26,887 nt of DNA from Epsilonproteobacteria bacterium UBA6211. GTDB lineage: Bacteria > Campylobacterota > Campylobacteria > Campylobacterales > Arcobacteraceae. The position numbers were made by a program, and so were the translations under genes. Positions 7,597-15,074 of the stretch are shown piece after piece; the stretch's first letter is position 1, and every line of letters starts with the position of its first letter. Location: the NCBI GenBank assembly GCA_002421845.1, contig DISL01000101.1:1-26887 (forward strand), written 5' to 3'. The notes under the pieces were generated by a model. The model was given only the letters and a program-made list of their open reading frames with translations. It was not told where the DNA came from and ran no database searches.

Positions 7597-8799
7597 ATGT
7601 CAAAAATATCATATTTGGAAGCTATAAATAAAATTCAATCTCTTGCAATCAAATCAAGTACAAAAAAAATCTTTTTATCGGACAGTTTAGGCAAAATCCT
7701 TGCTTGTGATATAAAAGCTCACGCAGATTCACCTGCTTATCCAACGGCTGCGATGGATGGATATTCAATCAAACTTCAAGACAATGAACATACGGAAGAA
7801 TTTGAACTTATCGATTACTCTCCTGCAGGTAGCATCGTATCAAGTGAAGTTAGTAAAACTACGTGTATCAAAACATTTACAGGTTCTTTGATGCCAAAGG
7901 GTTCAGACACTTTGGTTCCTATCGAGAATATCGAACTAAAAGAGAATAAAATATATATTAAACAAAAAGTTCCTCTTGGGTTTGCGGTAATGAAAGTAGG
8001 GGAGAACTATACAAAAGATGAGATTTTGATACCAAAAGGCACAAGAATAGATTTTGCAGAGATAGGGGTGATGGCAAGTCTTAATATAGTATTTGTTGAA
8101 GTTTACGAGTCTCCAAAAGTTGCCATTTGTTCTACAGGAAGTGAAATACTTGATTTAGGTGAAGAAAAACAAAACGAATCACAAATTAGAAGCTCAAATC
8201 ATCTTACTATCGAGGCATTAGCTAGAAAATACGGATGCGATACTTTACAACTCGGACTTGTAAAAGATGATAAAGAATCTATACTCAAAGCTTTTGAAAA
8301 TGGTCTCAATACATCTGATATTTTGGTAACAACAGGCGGAGTGAGCGTAGGGGACTTTGATTTTGTAAAAGATATAGTTATAGACAAGCTAGGTGCTACC
8401 GTCATTTTTAAAGGTGTGGAAGTAAAGCCGGGTCAGCATGTTATAGTTGCACAGGTTGGAAATAAGTTTATTTGTTCATTACCGGGTTTTGCATACAGTA
8501 GTACGGTATGTTTTATATTGTTTTGTTTGCCGATAGTATTTAGTTTTAGAGGTAATCATGAAAAACTGAATATAGTGAAGGCAATAGCAAAAACATCATA
8601 CAAAAACAATACGACAAAAACAGTATTTACCGCATCAAATTTAAAATATACCGGTACGCATTATGAAGTAGATACTAATAATAAAAAAAGTGGCACAAGT
8701 GCTATTTTGACAAATCTTTTGGGAAATAGTGCTCTGGTGATAATAGAACCGAATACGTCATATAAAGAAGGTGACCTTGTGGATACTATTATTTTATAG
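7597..8799 (+). CDS. moeA: Molybdopterin molybdenumtransferase MoeA
   Basis: MoeA inserts molybdate into adenylated molybdopterin in the last step of molybdenum cofactor synthesis in the cytoplasm. The 400-residue length is typical. Visible family motifs are AAMDGYS near residue 50, the CSTGSE stretch near 181, VTTGGVSVGDFDFVKD in the MoCF-binding domain, and VKPGQH further on. The usual LPGNPVS loop reads LPGFAYSS here, a variant I associate with Campylobacterota MoeA but cannot confirm. The C-terminal beta domain is present to the end. The gene follows the NifA-like gene by 59 nt with a modest AAAGAAG ribosome site. Its 3' end overlaps the convergent HTH gene by 11 nt. Molybdenum cofactor would serve nitrate, formate or polysulfide-type reductases of such organisms. 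Confidence 0.92.
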   Translation: MSKISYLEAINKIQSLAIKSSTKKIFLSDSLGKILACDIKAHADSPAYPTAAMDGYSIKLQDNEHTEEFELIDYSPAGSIVSSEVSKTTCIKTFTGSLMPKGSDTLVPIENIELKENKIYIKQKVPLGFAVMKVGENYTKDEILIPKGTRIDFAEIGVMASLNIVFVEVYESPKVAICSTGSEILDLGEEKQNESQIRSSNHLTIEALARKYGCDTLQLGLVKDDKESILKAFENGLNTSDILVTTGGVSVGDFDFVKDIVIDKLGATVIFKGVEVKPGQHVIVAQVGNKFICSLPGFAYSSTVCFILFCLPIVFSFRGNHEKLNIVKAIAKTSYKNNTTKTVFTASNLKYTGTHYEVDTNNKKSGTSAILTNLLGNSALVIIEPNTSYKEGDLVDTIIL

Positions 8800-9055
8800 T
8801 TGTTCCAATAAAAAAATCGTTAATATTACACCCTAAAATATAAGCCATTTTGTATAAATGTGTCAGATTAAAGTGCTGTTTATTGTGGTAAATCTCTGCT
8901 TGAGATACAAGTCCTACGGATTTATGACCCATTAACTCAGATAATTTTAGCTGTGAATACCCCTTGGCTTCTCTTAGTCTTTTGACATTCAAGCCTACTG
9001 TTTTATGGAAATTATCTATAGAATCGATACTAATCTCATCTGCACTTTTATCCAT
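8789..9055 (-). CDS. XRE-family helix-turn-helix DNA-binding protein
   Basis: This 88-residue protein carries a single Cro/C1-type HTH spanning about residues 20-82 (VKRLREAKGYSQLKLSELMG...VSQAEIYHNKQHFNLTHLYKMAYILG). It has no other domain, so it is probably a small dimeric repressor. AGAGG lies 4 nt upstream of the ATG. It is divergent from the pseudo-receiver gene across a 99-nt gap that contains the palindrome at 9118-9135, and convergent with moeA, overlapping its end by 11 nt. No phage or plasmid genes are near, so it reads as a chromosomal local regulator. What it controls is not known; the divergent neighbour is the obvious candidate. Confidence 0.82.
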   Translation of the reverse strand: MDKSADEISIDSIDNFHKTVGLNVKRLREAKGYSQLKLSELMGHKSVGLVSQAEIYHNKQHFNLTHLYKMAYILGCNINDFFIGTTIK

Positions 9056-9117
9056 ATAACCTCTTTGACGAATAATTTAACTAAGGATAAAGTATATTAT
9101 GATAGAATAATTTTATC

Positions 9118-9135
9118 AACTAGCTATTACTAGTT
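9118..9135. promoter_or_regulatory. Candidate operator palindrome between HTH and pseudo-receiver genes
   Basis: AACTAG and CTAGTT form a perfect 6-bp inverted repeat separated by 6 nt, 20 nt upstream of the receiver-like gene. The size and spacing suit a dimeric XRE-type regulator. Binding is inferred only. Confidence 0.4.
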
Positions 9136-9154
9136 ATATTGACAAAGGTTATTT

Positions 9155-9568
9155 ATGAAAATACTTATTATTGATGAATATATCTCCCTTGCAAAAGTAC
9201 TAAGTGAGTATATTATAAAAAACTATCCTATGGTTACTGTAGATAGTGTAAATAATATTAAAGCCTTAAATAGTTATATATCTAAGGTTAATTATTATGA
9301 TATTATAGTTATTAATTTCGGTAGTTTTAACAACAACAAACTACTTGAGAATGTTCTAACACATAACCATAAGCAGAGAACGGTAATCATAAGTTCCGAT
9401 TCAAAGTGTACCGATAGTATAAGTTGTGAGCATTGTACAAAGCATTATAATAAAGTGAGACTTATTCCTCCATTTAGTATGTACAGCTTAATGGACTATG
9501 TAGTAAAAAATGAAGGGCAAGAATGCCCTCATTATAAACATTGTGACGATTTTAAATTTGTAGTATAA
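9155..9568 (+). CDS. Receiver-like protein lacking the phospho-acceptor, cysteine-rich tail
   Basis: This 137-residue protein begins like a response-regulator receiver domain (MKILIIDEYISLAKVLSEYI) and keeps its alternating strand/helix pattern to about residue 118. The acidic pair is D7-E8, but the strand-3 aspartate that would be phosphorylated is asparagine (N54 in IIVINFG) and the conserved lysine before the PF is proline (LIPPF, 103-107). It holds five cysteines, C85, C91, C94, C124 and C130, in CTDSISCEHC and CPHYKHC patterns rich in histidine, which could bind zinc or an Fe-S cluster. No output domain is present. An AAAGG ribosome site precedes the ATG. It ends 6 nt from the convergent ftsZ. 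The protein is likely a phosphorylation-independent sensor or partner of the divergent HTH regulator; function is not known. Confidence 0.65.
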   Translation: MKILIIDEYISLAKVLSEYIIKNYPMVTVDSVNNIKALNSYISKVNYYDIIVINFGSFNNNKLLENVLTHNHKQRTVIISSDSKCTDSISCEHCTKHYNKVRLIPPFSMYSLMDYVVKNEGQECPHYKHCDDFKFVV

Positions 9569-9574
9569 AAATAT

Positions 9575-10729
9575 TTATCTAGCTAATCTTTTAAGTGGAT
9601 ATTTTATAACGTATTCTCTCATCAAAGGCGGAACATCAAGGTACTTATCATCATCTTTTGAGATAGTTATAGTTAGATGTTCTTTATCTTCTTCCACTTG
9701 ATGCTGTGTGCTGTTTCTAAGTTCTTTTGATTCAAAACCTGTCGCAACTATAGTTATTTTTACTTCATCACGCTCTAGCGTATCATCCGTAGTCGTACCG
9801 AAAATTACATCTGCACTTCCACTTTCTATATTGTCATAAAGTCTTGTCATTACGTCATTGATAGAAAATAGCGAAACTTGTGGATGAACATTGAAGTGTA
9901 TCAAGATACCCCTTGCACTACTTAATGACATCTTATCTAAAAGAGGTGATTCGATAGCATCGTCAAGTGCTCTAATAGCGGCATCTTCACCTTTTGCTCG
10001 ACCTACACCCATAAGTGCCATACCTTTGTGTTGCATGATTTTTTTAATATCTGCAAAGTCAACGTTGATGTCGTTGTTACCTGGGTTTAGGATAACTTCA
10101 CTCATACCGCTAACAGCTTGGAATAGTATATTATCTACAAGTTTGAAAGCATCTTTCATCCCTATGTCGCGATCAACTATTTCCAAAAGTCTATCATTCG
10201 GTATAATTATGATAGAGTCACTTACTTTTTTTAGTTCTTCAAGTCCAAGATTTGCAAGTCCTGCTCTTTTTTTACCTTCCCAACTAAAAGGTTTAGTTAC
10301 TACGGTAACAGTTAATGCACCCACTTCTTTAGCGGCTTTTACTATGATTGGGGCTGCTCCCGTACCTGTACCGCCACCAAGTCCTGCAGCAATAAAAACT
10401 ATATCAGAGCCTTCAAAAGTATTTTTAATATCTTCATAGTTTTCTACGGCAGAGTCACGACCTATTTCCGGTTCCATTCCTGCACCCCAACCTTTAGTAA
10501 GCTTGGTACCAAGTTGTATTTTTTTTGGAGCTTTTGATACTTGTAGTGCTTGAAAATCCGTATTTGCAACAATCAAGTCTATTTTGTAACTACCTTCGTT
10601 AATCATGTGGTTTATCATATTACATCCACCACCGCCTACACCTACAACAGATATTTTTACCAAATTCTCACCTAAAACCTTTGTAGGTAAATCGACTTTT
10701 ATGCTAGTTGGGTCAAATAAATTATCCAT
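9575..10729 (-). CDS. ftsZ: Cell division GTPase FtsZ
   Basis: FtsZ is the tubulin-like GTPase that forms the cytokinetic ring. The protein has the tubulin signature GGGTGTG at about residues 118-124, the VGGGGCN phosphate-loop start and the NVDFADIKKIM T7 loop. The start is placed at ATG 10729, which overlaps the ftsA stop as TAATG, giving 384 residues; a GTG at 10738 in the same frame would add three residues (MVL) and lies inside ftsA. The linker is short and acidic. The C-terminal end reads YLDVPPLMREYVIKYPLKRLAR, in which DVPPLMR fits the usual FtsZ tail that binds FtsA, but an additional basic stretch follows. It is last in the ppiD-ftsA-ftsZ group, a neighbourhood also seen in Campylobacter, and ends 6 nt before the convergent receiver-like gene. 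Confidence 0.97.
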   Translation of the reverse strand: MDNLFDPTSIKVDLPTKVLGENLVKISVVGVGGGGCNMINHMINEGSYKIDLIVANTDFQALQVSKAPKKIQLGTKLTKGWGAGMEPEIGRDSAVENYEDIKNTFEGSDIVFIAAGLGGGTGTGAAPIIVKAAKEVGALTVTVVTKPFSWEGKKRAGLANLGLEELKKVSDSIIIIPNDRLLEIVDRDIGMKDAFKLVDNILFQAVSGMSEVILNPGNNDINVDFADIKKIMQHKGMALMGVGRAKGEDAAIRALDDAIESPLLDKMSLSSARGILIHFNVHPQVSLFSINDVMTRLYDNIESGSADVIFGTTTDDTLERDEVKITIVATGFESKELRNSTQHQVEEDKEHLTITISKDDDKYLDVPPLMREYVIKYPLKRLAR

Positions 10730-12084
10730 TAAAACCACTCCAATACTTTATTCCACGCTTTAGAAAGCGGATTTGTGTTATTTTTTGTTAAATTCGAAAG
10801 TTCTGTTAAATCACCTTTTGAAGGCTTGATATTCTTTGTATTATTCATAATAGGAATCTCTTGTTTTGGTTGTGGTTGATGTTTGATTGAATACGGTTTT
10901 CTAAGCCTTTTATTTGAATCAAGCTCAAACGCAGGATTTAAATCAAGTCCATACAACAATAAACCGACAGTTGTAGCCATCATAGGATTGTCAAAATCCA
11001 AATAGCCGTTTTTGATATTCTTAGGATTAGTTACCTTGATAGGTATATTACCAAAAATCATAGAGGCAAGTTCTTCTATCCCATCAAGTCTGCTCATACC
11101 GCCCGTCAATATTATCCCGGTACCTAATTTATCGATTAGTCCGCTAGATTTTATTTTGTTTGCCAAGAATATAAGGGTCTCTTCGACTCTTGCATGGATT
11201 ATTGTTTGAATCATATCTATTGATACTTCTTTTGTTTCTTGCTCATTTCCGATAAGTGGAACTTGAACTTTTCTGATACTATTTTCATCATTTTCATCTA
11301 TCGGAAGTAAAGAGCCGTATTTGATTTTAACGGTCTCGGCTGCAAGTGGAGGAGTATGTAACATAATAGATAAGTCGTTTGTAACGCTTAAAGAACCGAC
11401 AGGTAAAAAGTCGCTATATATCATTGAATTACCTTTATAGATAATCAAATCACTTGTACTACTTCCCATATCGATTACGGCAACACCGAATTTCTTTTGC
11501 TCGTCATTCATAGTAGCCAATGAAGCAGCATAACCGTGAAGTACAAACGTACTATTTTCAATACCTGCAACTTTTAATGCACTTTTTACGTTTGTTATTG
11601 CCGTTTTTTTAGCAGTTACGATATATACATTTACTTCAAGTCTTGAAGCATTCATATTTAATGGATTAGCAAATTCCCCGTCATCTACTTTAAATGAAAT
11701 AGGAAATACATGTATAGCTTCATAATCAGGAACAATATTTGCGTTGTAATGAGCCATTTGCATTACTTGGTTTATCTCTTTTTCCGTAATTACTCCATTT
11801 GGAATATTTACCGCACCTTTTGAGATTATATTTTTTGTAGAAGCTGCTGAAAATGATATATATACTTCGTCAATAGTTGCTTCAGCACTTTTTTTTGCAT
11901 CCTCGACAGATAATCTTATACCATCGCCTACATTTTGAATATCTGTTATAAGCCCTTTTTCTATTCCGCTAGTTTGAGTGTTACCCACACCAAGAATATT
12001 TATTCTATTGTCAAAATCATTTCTGGCAACAACGGTTACAATATTTGTTGTACCTATGTCTATTGCTAATATTGTTTTATTCAA
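10729..12084 (-). CDS. ftsA: Cell division protein FtsA (TTG start)
   Basis: FtsA is an actin-fold ATPase that tethers FtsZ to the membrane and recruits later division proteins. The 451 residues show the actin-like phosphate motif (AIDIGTTNIVTVVA, 7-20), the GVAVIDMGSSTSDL second phosphate motif and GIILTGGMSRLDGIEEL adenosine motif. The C-terminal stretch AWNKVLEWF is the amphipathic membrane-targeting helix. The start codon is TTG at 12084, set by AGGA seven nt upstream and overlapping the ppiD stop; there is no nearby ATG, and the actin fold begins at once. The stop overlaps the ftsZ ATG (TAATG). The TTG start and the coupling suggest FtsA is made in smaller amounts than FtsZ, which is the usual ratio in bacteria. 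Confidence 0.96.
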   Translation of the reverse strand: MNKTILAIDIGTTNIVTVVARNDFDNRINILGVGNTQTSGIEKGLITDIQNVGDGIRLSVEDAKKSAEATIDEVYISFSAASTKNIISKGAVNIPNGVITEKEINQVMQMAHYNANIVPDYEAIHVFPISFKVDDGEFANPLNMNASRLEVNVYIVTAKKTAITNVKSALKVAGIENSTFVLHGYAASLATMNDEQKKFGVAVIDMGSSTSDLIIYKGNSMIYSDFLPVGSLSVTNDLSIMLHTPPLAAETVKIKYGSLLPIDENDENSIRKVQVPLIGNEQETKEVSIDMIQTIIHARVEETLIFLANKIKSSGLIDKLGTGIILTGGMSRLDGIEELASMIFGNIPIKVTNPKNIKNGYLDFDNPMMATTVGLLLYGLDLNPAFELDSNKRLRKPYSIKHQPQPKQEIPIMNNTKNIKPSKGDLTELSNLTKNNTNPLSKAWNKVLEWF

Positions 12085-12095
12085 GCTATATTCCT

Positions 12096-13547
12096 TTATT
12101 TCATATAAGATGTTACTTTATATTTTTGTTCTAGTGTTTCTAAAAGTTTTGAGAACATTTCATTTTTCTTAATATCAAGTATTGTATTAGATACTATCAT
12201 ATCTTTTGAGTTGGTATAATCACCCAATTTAGAATCTAAAATTTTATAAGCTACAACTTTGTCTTGTAGTTCCACAAAACCTGATTTCTCTTTTGATGAT
12301 AATAATCTAGTTAAAAACTCATTTGCTTCATCAACTCTTAAACCGTTTATAACCTCTATAGATTCTCTGTTAACAAATCCGATATTTTCCAGATTATTGT
12401 TTTCGATAGCTTCCGTAGCTTTTGTTATAAGAGCTTTTTGTGACATTTGAGCTTTATAATCTTCAGTAACCAAATCTTTGGCATTATCAAATTCTAAAGC
12501 CTTTGGTTGATTTGTATTAATAAGTTTTAAAATCACGTAATTATCGTCAACAATAAAAGGTTTTGCAACATCACCAGATTTAAGATTTGCAATTTCTTGT
12601 AGATATTTCTCTGCACCTTTAGTATCTTGAGCTATATTCATATTTTTTTGAAATTCAGTCTCACCTTTTTTTAGTGACAGATAAGTTTTAAGGGCAGTAT
12701 TTTTTGTTTGTTCAAGATTAAAAGCATTTAATACATCACTTTTTGCTTCATCAAATGTTTTTATTTTGCCGTCTTCTTGTTTGTATTCAAGTCTTGTTTT
12801 TTCATAAAACTCTTGCAAGTCGCTATCTGTTGCTTGAGAGTGGTTATTTGGGACTTCGTATAGAGCTATATCGTAAGACAATTTCGATAAATAGCTTTGT
12901 TTATTTTGTTCCCAAAATTTAACAAGTTCATCATTGTCGATATTTATCGATACATCTTTTGAAGTAAGTACCTTGATGCTAACATTGTCTTTCATGAAAA
13001 TCAAACCGCTAATATCTTCAACTTCTGCTTGTGCATTTTTAATTTGAAACATTGTTTGTATTTTATCTACAATCAAATCGTTTTTTAACATTTTTTCAAA
13101 TTCTACAGGTGTTATTCTGTTTTGTTTTAGCACTTGAATATACTGCTCTTTATCAAACTTACCCTCTTTTTGAAAAGATTGTATAGATATCAGTGTTTTT
13201 GCGACCTCTTCATCCGTCACCATAATACCTATGTCATCTGCAAATGACAATATTAGATATTTTTGTACAAGTGTTTGAAGTGCCATCGATTCAAGACCAA
13301 ATTGTTTTGCAAGTTCTTGGTTGAATTTATCACCAAATATTGAAGAGTATTGAGAATATAGATTATTATATTCCCTTTGTAGTTCACTCATAGCAATCTC
13401 TTTTTTGCCTACTTTTGCTACAGTTCCTTCTGTTTTACCAAAATCATAAGCTCCCCAACCGACAAAACCTGCCCCGATAAAAGCTATTGTACTTATCCAA
13501 ATAGTAATCACTAACCATTTTTTATGTCTTTGCATCCATTCAATCAT
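12096..13547 (-). CDS. ppiD: PpiD/SurA-like membrane-anchored periplasmic folding chaperone
   Basis: This 483-residue protein begins with a short cytoplasmic piece, a membrane helix (about 11-32, ITIWISTIAFIGAGFVGWGAYD) and then a SurA-N-like domain (about 40-175), typical of PpiD-type chaperones that sit at the Sec exit and assist secreted protein folding. It is shorter than Escherichia coli PpiD (623). The middle shows only a weakened parvulin core; the LKSGDVAKPFIVDDNYVILKLI stretch near 320-345 fits the end of a rotamase fold, but catalytic residues cannot be assigned, so isomerase activity is doubtful. AGAGG lies 6 nt before ATG 13547. The gene leads ftsA and ftsZ with an 11-nt gap, an order also found in Campylobacter jejuni. 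Name by architecture, not by demonstrated function. Confidence 0.85.
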   Translation of the reverse strand: MIEWMQRHKKWLVITIWISTIAFIGAGFVGWGAYDFGKTEGTVAKVGKKEIAMSELQREYNNLYSQYSSIFGDKFNQELAKQFGLESMALQTLVQKYLILSFADDIGIMVTDEEVAKTLISIQSFQKEGKFDKEQYIQVLKQNRITPVEFEKMLKNDLIVDKIQTMFQIKNAQAEVEDISGLIFMKDNVSIKVLTSKDVSINIDNDELVKFWEQNKQSYLSKLSYDIALYEVPNNHSQATDSDLQEFYEKTRLEYKQEDGKIKTFDEAKSDVLNAFNLEQTKNTALKTYLSLKKGETEFQKNMNIAQDTKGAEKYLQEIANLKSGDVAKPFIVDDNYVILKLINTNQPKALEFDNAKDLVTEDYKAQMSQKALITKATEAIENNNLENIGFVNRESIEVINGLRVDEANEFLTRLLSSKEKSGFVELQDKVVAYKILDSKLGDYTNSKDMIVSNTILDIKKNEMFSKLLETLEQKYKVTSYMK

Positions 13548-13581
13548 CTAAAACCTCTTATTAATCCTTTAAAATTAGCAT

Positions 13582-13587
13582 ATTATA
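13582..13587 (-). promoter_or_regulatory. Probable -10 box for ppiD-ftsA-ftsZ
   Basis: A perfect TATAAT on the minus strand, within a 45-nt gap, about 35 nt upstream of the ppiD ATG. No -35 is seen. It may drive the whole operon. Confidence 0.55.
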
Positions 13588-13592
13588 CTGAT

Positions 13593-14012
13593 TTATTGCT
13601 TTTGTGTAGGTAAGTTAGCCTTAACCCAATCGTAAACAAAACCGTTTTTTACATTATATACATTTGAAAAACCGTTTTTTGCCAAAATATTTGCAACTTC
13701 TTTGGTTCTGCTGCCACTTCTGCAAATAAGTATTATCTCTTTTGACAAATCCATTTTAACCAAATCTTCAACTTGTGATACAAAGTTTTGGTTAAATACC
13801 CTTTGCCCTTCAATTTCAAAATAAGACTCTATTAATATGGCATTTGTAGGTCTCATAAAATCGTACTCTTTTTTGGTTCTTACATCTATAAGAACAACTC
13901 CTCTTTTTTGCATTTCATAAGCTTCTCTAGCTGTTATATCAGCTTTATATTCCGTATTATCGGCAAAAGCAAAAGAGCTTATTAATAAAATTAAAACTAA
14001 AATATTTTTCAT
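13593..14012 (-). CDS. Periplasmic rhodanese-like sulfur-transfer domain protein
   Basis: This 139-residue protein has a signal peptide (about 1-17, ending in AFA) and one rhodanese domain. The motif LIDVRTKKEYDF and the active-site loop CRSGSRT (near residues 97-103) are intact, so a persulfide cysteine is present. Rhodanese domains of this type carry sulfane sulfur, or sense it, in the periplasm. The start overlaps the last base of the upstream transporter stop (TAATG), so the two are translationally coupled. It ends 45 nt before the ppiD gene. Sulfur metabolism is common in Campylobacterota but the donor and acceptor cannot be named. Confidence 0.87.
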   Translation of the reverse strand: MKNILVLILLISSFAFADNTEYKADITAREAYEMQKRGVVLIDVRTKKEYDFMRPTNAILIESYFEIEGQRVFNQNFVSQVEDLVKMDLSKEIILICRSGSRTKEVANILAKNGFSNVYNVKNGFVYDWVKANLPTQKQ

Positions 14013-14917
14013 TATGAATTTTCCTTTTGTACGTGATATGTGTCATTTATTATTGAATCATCGTATGGGTCAAGATGCATATTTATAACCCAGTTTTTAT
14101 TCGGTTCTAGTTTTCTTATATTTGCTTCTATTCTATCACTTGCTCTGTGTGCGTCCATCAAAGAGATAAGACAATCAAATACAAGATGAACCTCTACGAA
14201 AATATCTTGTCCGGCTTGTCTTGTTTTAAGGTAATGAAAATCGTTGACAAGACTCTCTTCTTTGATAGTGTTTTCTATTTTTTCTACCATCTCATGTTCT
14301 AATGACCTATCAAGTAATACCAATACACCCTCTTGTATAAGCTCGTATGCAGAATATATTATAAAAAGAGCTATACCTCCACCCACCAATACATCTGCGA
14401 ACTCTATCCCGGTAAGATATACTATTGCTATACTAAGCAAAACGGCACCGTTTGAATAAATATCTGTTTTATAGTGAAGGGCGTCTGCTTTTATAACCAT
14501 AGAATCTGTTTTCTTTGCCACATAGTTCAAGTACAAAACCAAGCATAACGTGATAACCAAAGATGCAATCATTACATACAAAGCTAACTCTAAATGTGAT
14601 GATTCATCACCGTATATTGCTTTTTTTCCGGCTTGATATAATAAAAATAGACCTGATATTGCTATGACACTCCCTTCTATTACTGATGCTAAAGCTTCTA
14701 TTTTACCTCTACCGTAATTAAATGTTTCATCGGCAGGTTTTTCACTTTTTGATATGGCAAAATAGTTAAATAAAGAAACGAACATATCTAAAATAGAGTC
14801 AACTGCAGAAGCTAAAACAGCCACACTGCCACTTGCTATACCGATTCCGAATTTTATCAAGGTTAAGAATCCTGCAACCGAACTTGATACAAGTGTTGCT
14901 TTTTTTTGGAGAGTCAT
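14012..14917 (-). CDS. Cation diffusion facilitator (FieF/CzcD-like) metal efflux transporter
   Basis: CDF proteins are proton-coupled dimeric exporters of Zn, Fe, Cd, Co or similar divalent metals at the inner membrane. The 301 residues contain six membrane helices and the conserved metal site DxxxD (D40, D44 in ASAVDSILDMF) and HxxxD (H148, D152 in ADALHYKTDIYSN), matching the E. coli FieF arrangement. NYGRGKIEALA is the conserved interfacial segment. A C-terminal cytoplasmic domain (about 205-300) has the usual alpha-beta fold (HDIxVEVHLV). No Shine-Dalgarno sequence is visible before the ATG, but a TATTAT box ends six nt upstream, so a leaderless transcript is possible. The rhodanese gene overlaps its stop. 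The metal carried cannot be told from sequence. Confidence 0.9.
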   Translation of the reverse strand: MTLQKKATLVSSSVAGFLTLIKFGIGIASGSVAVLASAVDSILDMFVSLFNYFAISKSEKPADETFNYGRGKIEALASVIEGSVIAISGLFLLYQAGKKAIYGDESSHLELALYVMIASLVITLCLVLYLNYVAKKTDSMVIKADALHYKTDIYSNGAVLLSIAIVYLTGIEFADVLVGGGIALFIIYSAYELIQEGVLVLLDRSLEHEMVEKIENTIKEESLVNDFHYLKTRQAGQDIFVEVHLVFDCLISLMDAHRASDRIEANIRKLEPNKNWVINMHLDPYDDSIINDTYHVQKENS

Positions 14918-15018
14918 TTTATATAATAATCCATTTTATTAATTTTATACATATTTTATGCAAAAATAGCTTAAAAAGTGATTAGCCTTATTTATAAAAT
15001 TAGTTCTTATGCTTAATA

Positions 15019-15024
15019 TATAAT
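15019..15024 (+). promoter_or_regulatory. Possible -10 box for the flagellin-like gene
   Basis: TATAAT in an AT-rich 136-nt divergent gap, about 50 nt upstream of the preferred ATG. No FliA-type (GCCGATAA-like) or sigma-54 (TGGC...TTGC) box was found. A second match, TGGTAAAAT at 15045-15053, is too near the ribosome site to be likely. Confidence 0.35.
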
Positions 15025-15074
15025 TAAAAATAAGTGTATTAAAATGGTAAAATATGTATATAGGAGATGGTAAT

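Noticed and set aside
8199..8405. Short minus-strand frame inside moeA
   Set aside because: Antisense shadow of moeA with no ribosome site.
9891..10439. Plus-strand frame of 182 codons inside ftsZ
   Set aside because: It is antisense to a well supported gene and its product lacks any family feature.
10727..10738. GTG start for ftsZ at 10738
   Set aside because: The TAATG overlap at 10729 is a normal coupled start, and the extra residues are not family-like.
12096..13547. Calling this a parvulin-type isomerase with activity
   Set aside because: The rotamase core is weak, so only a PpiD-like chaperone is supported.
15054..15074. Upstream ATG for the flagellin-like gene
   Set aside because: It precedes the AGGAGA ribosome site, and flagellin-like sequence starts after ATG 15075.
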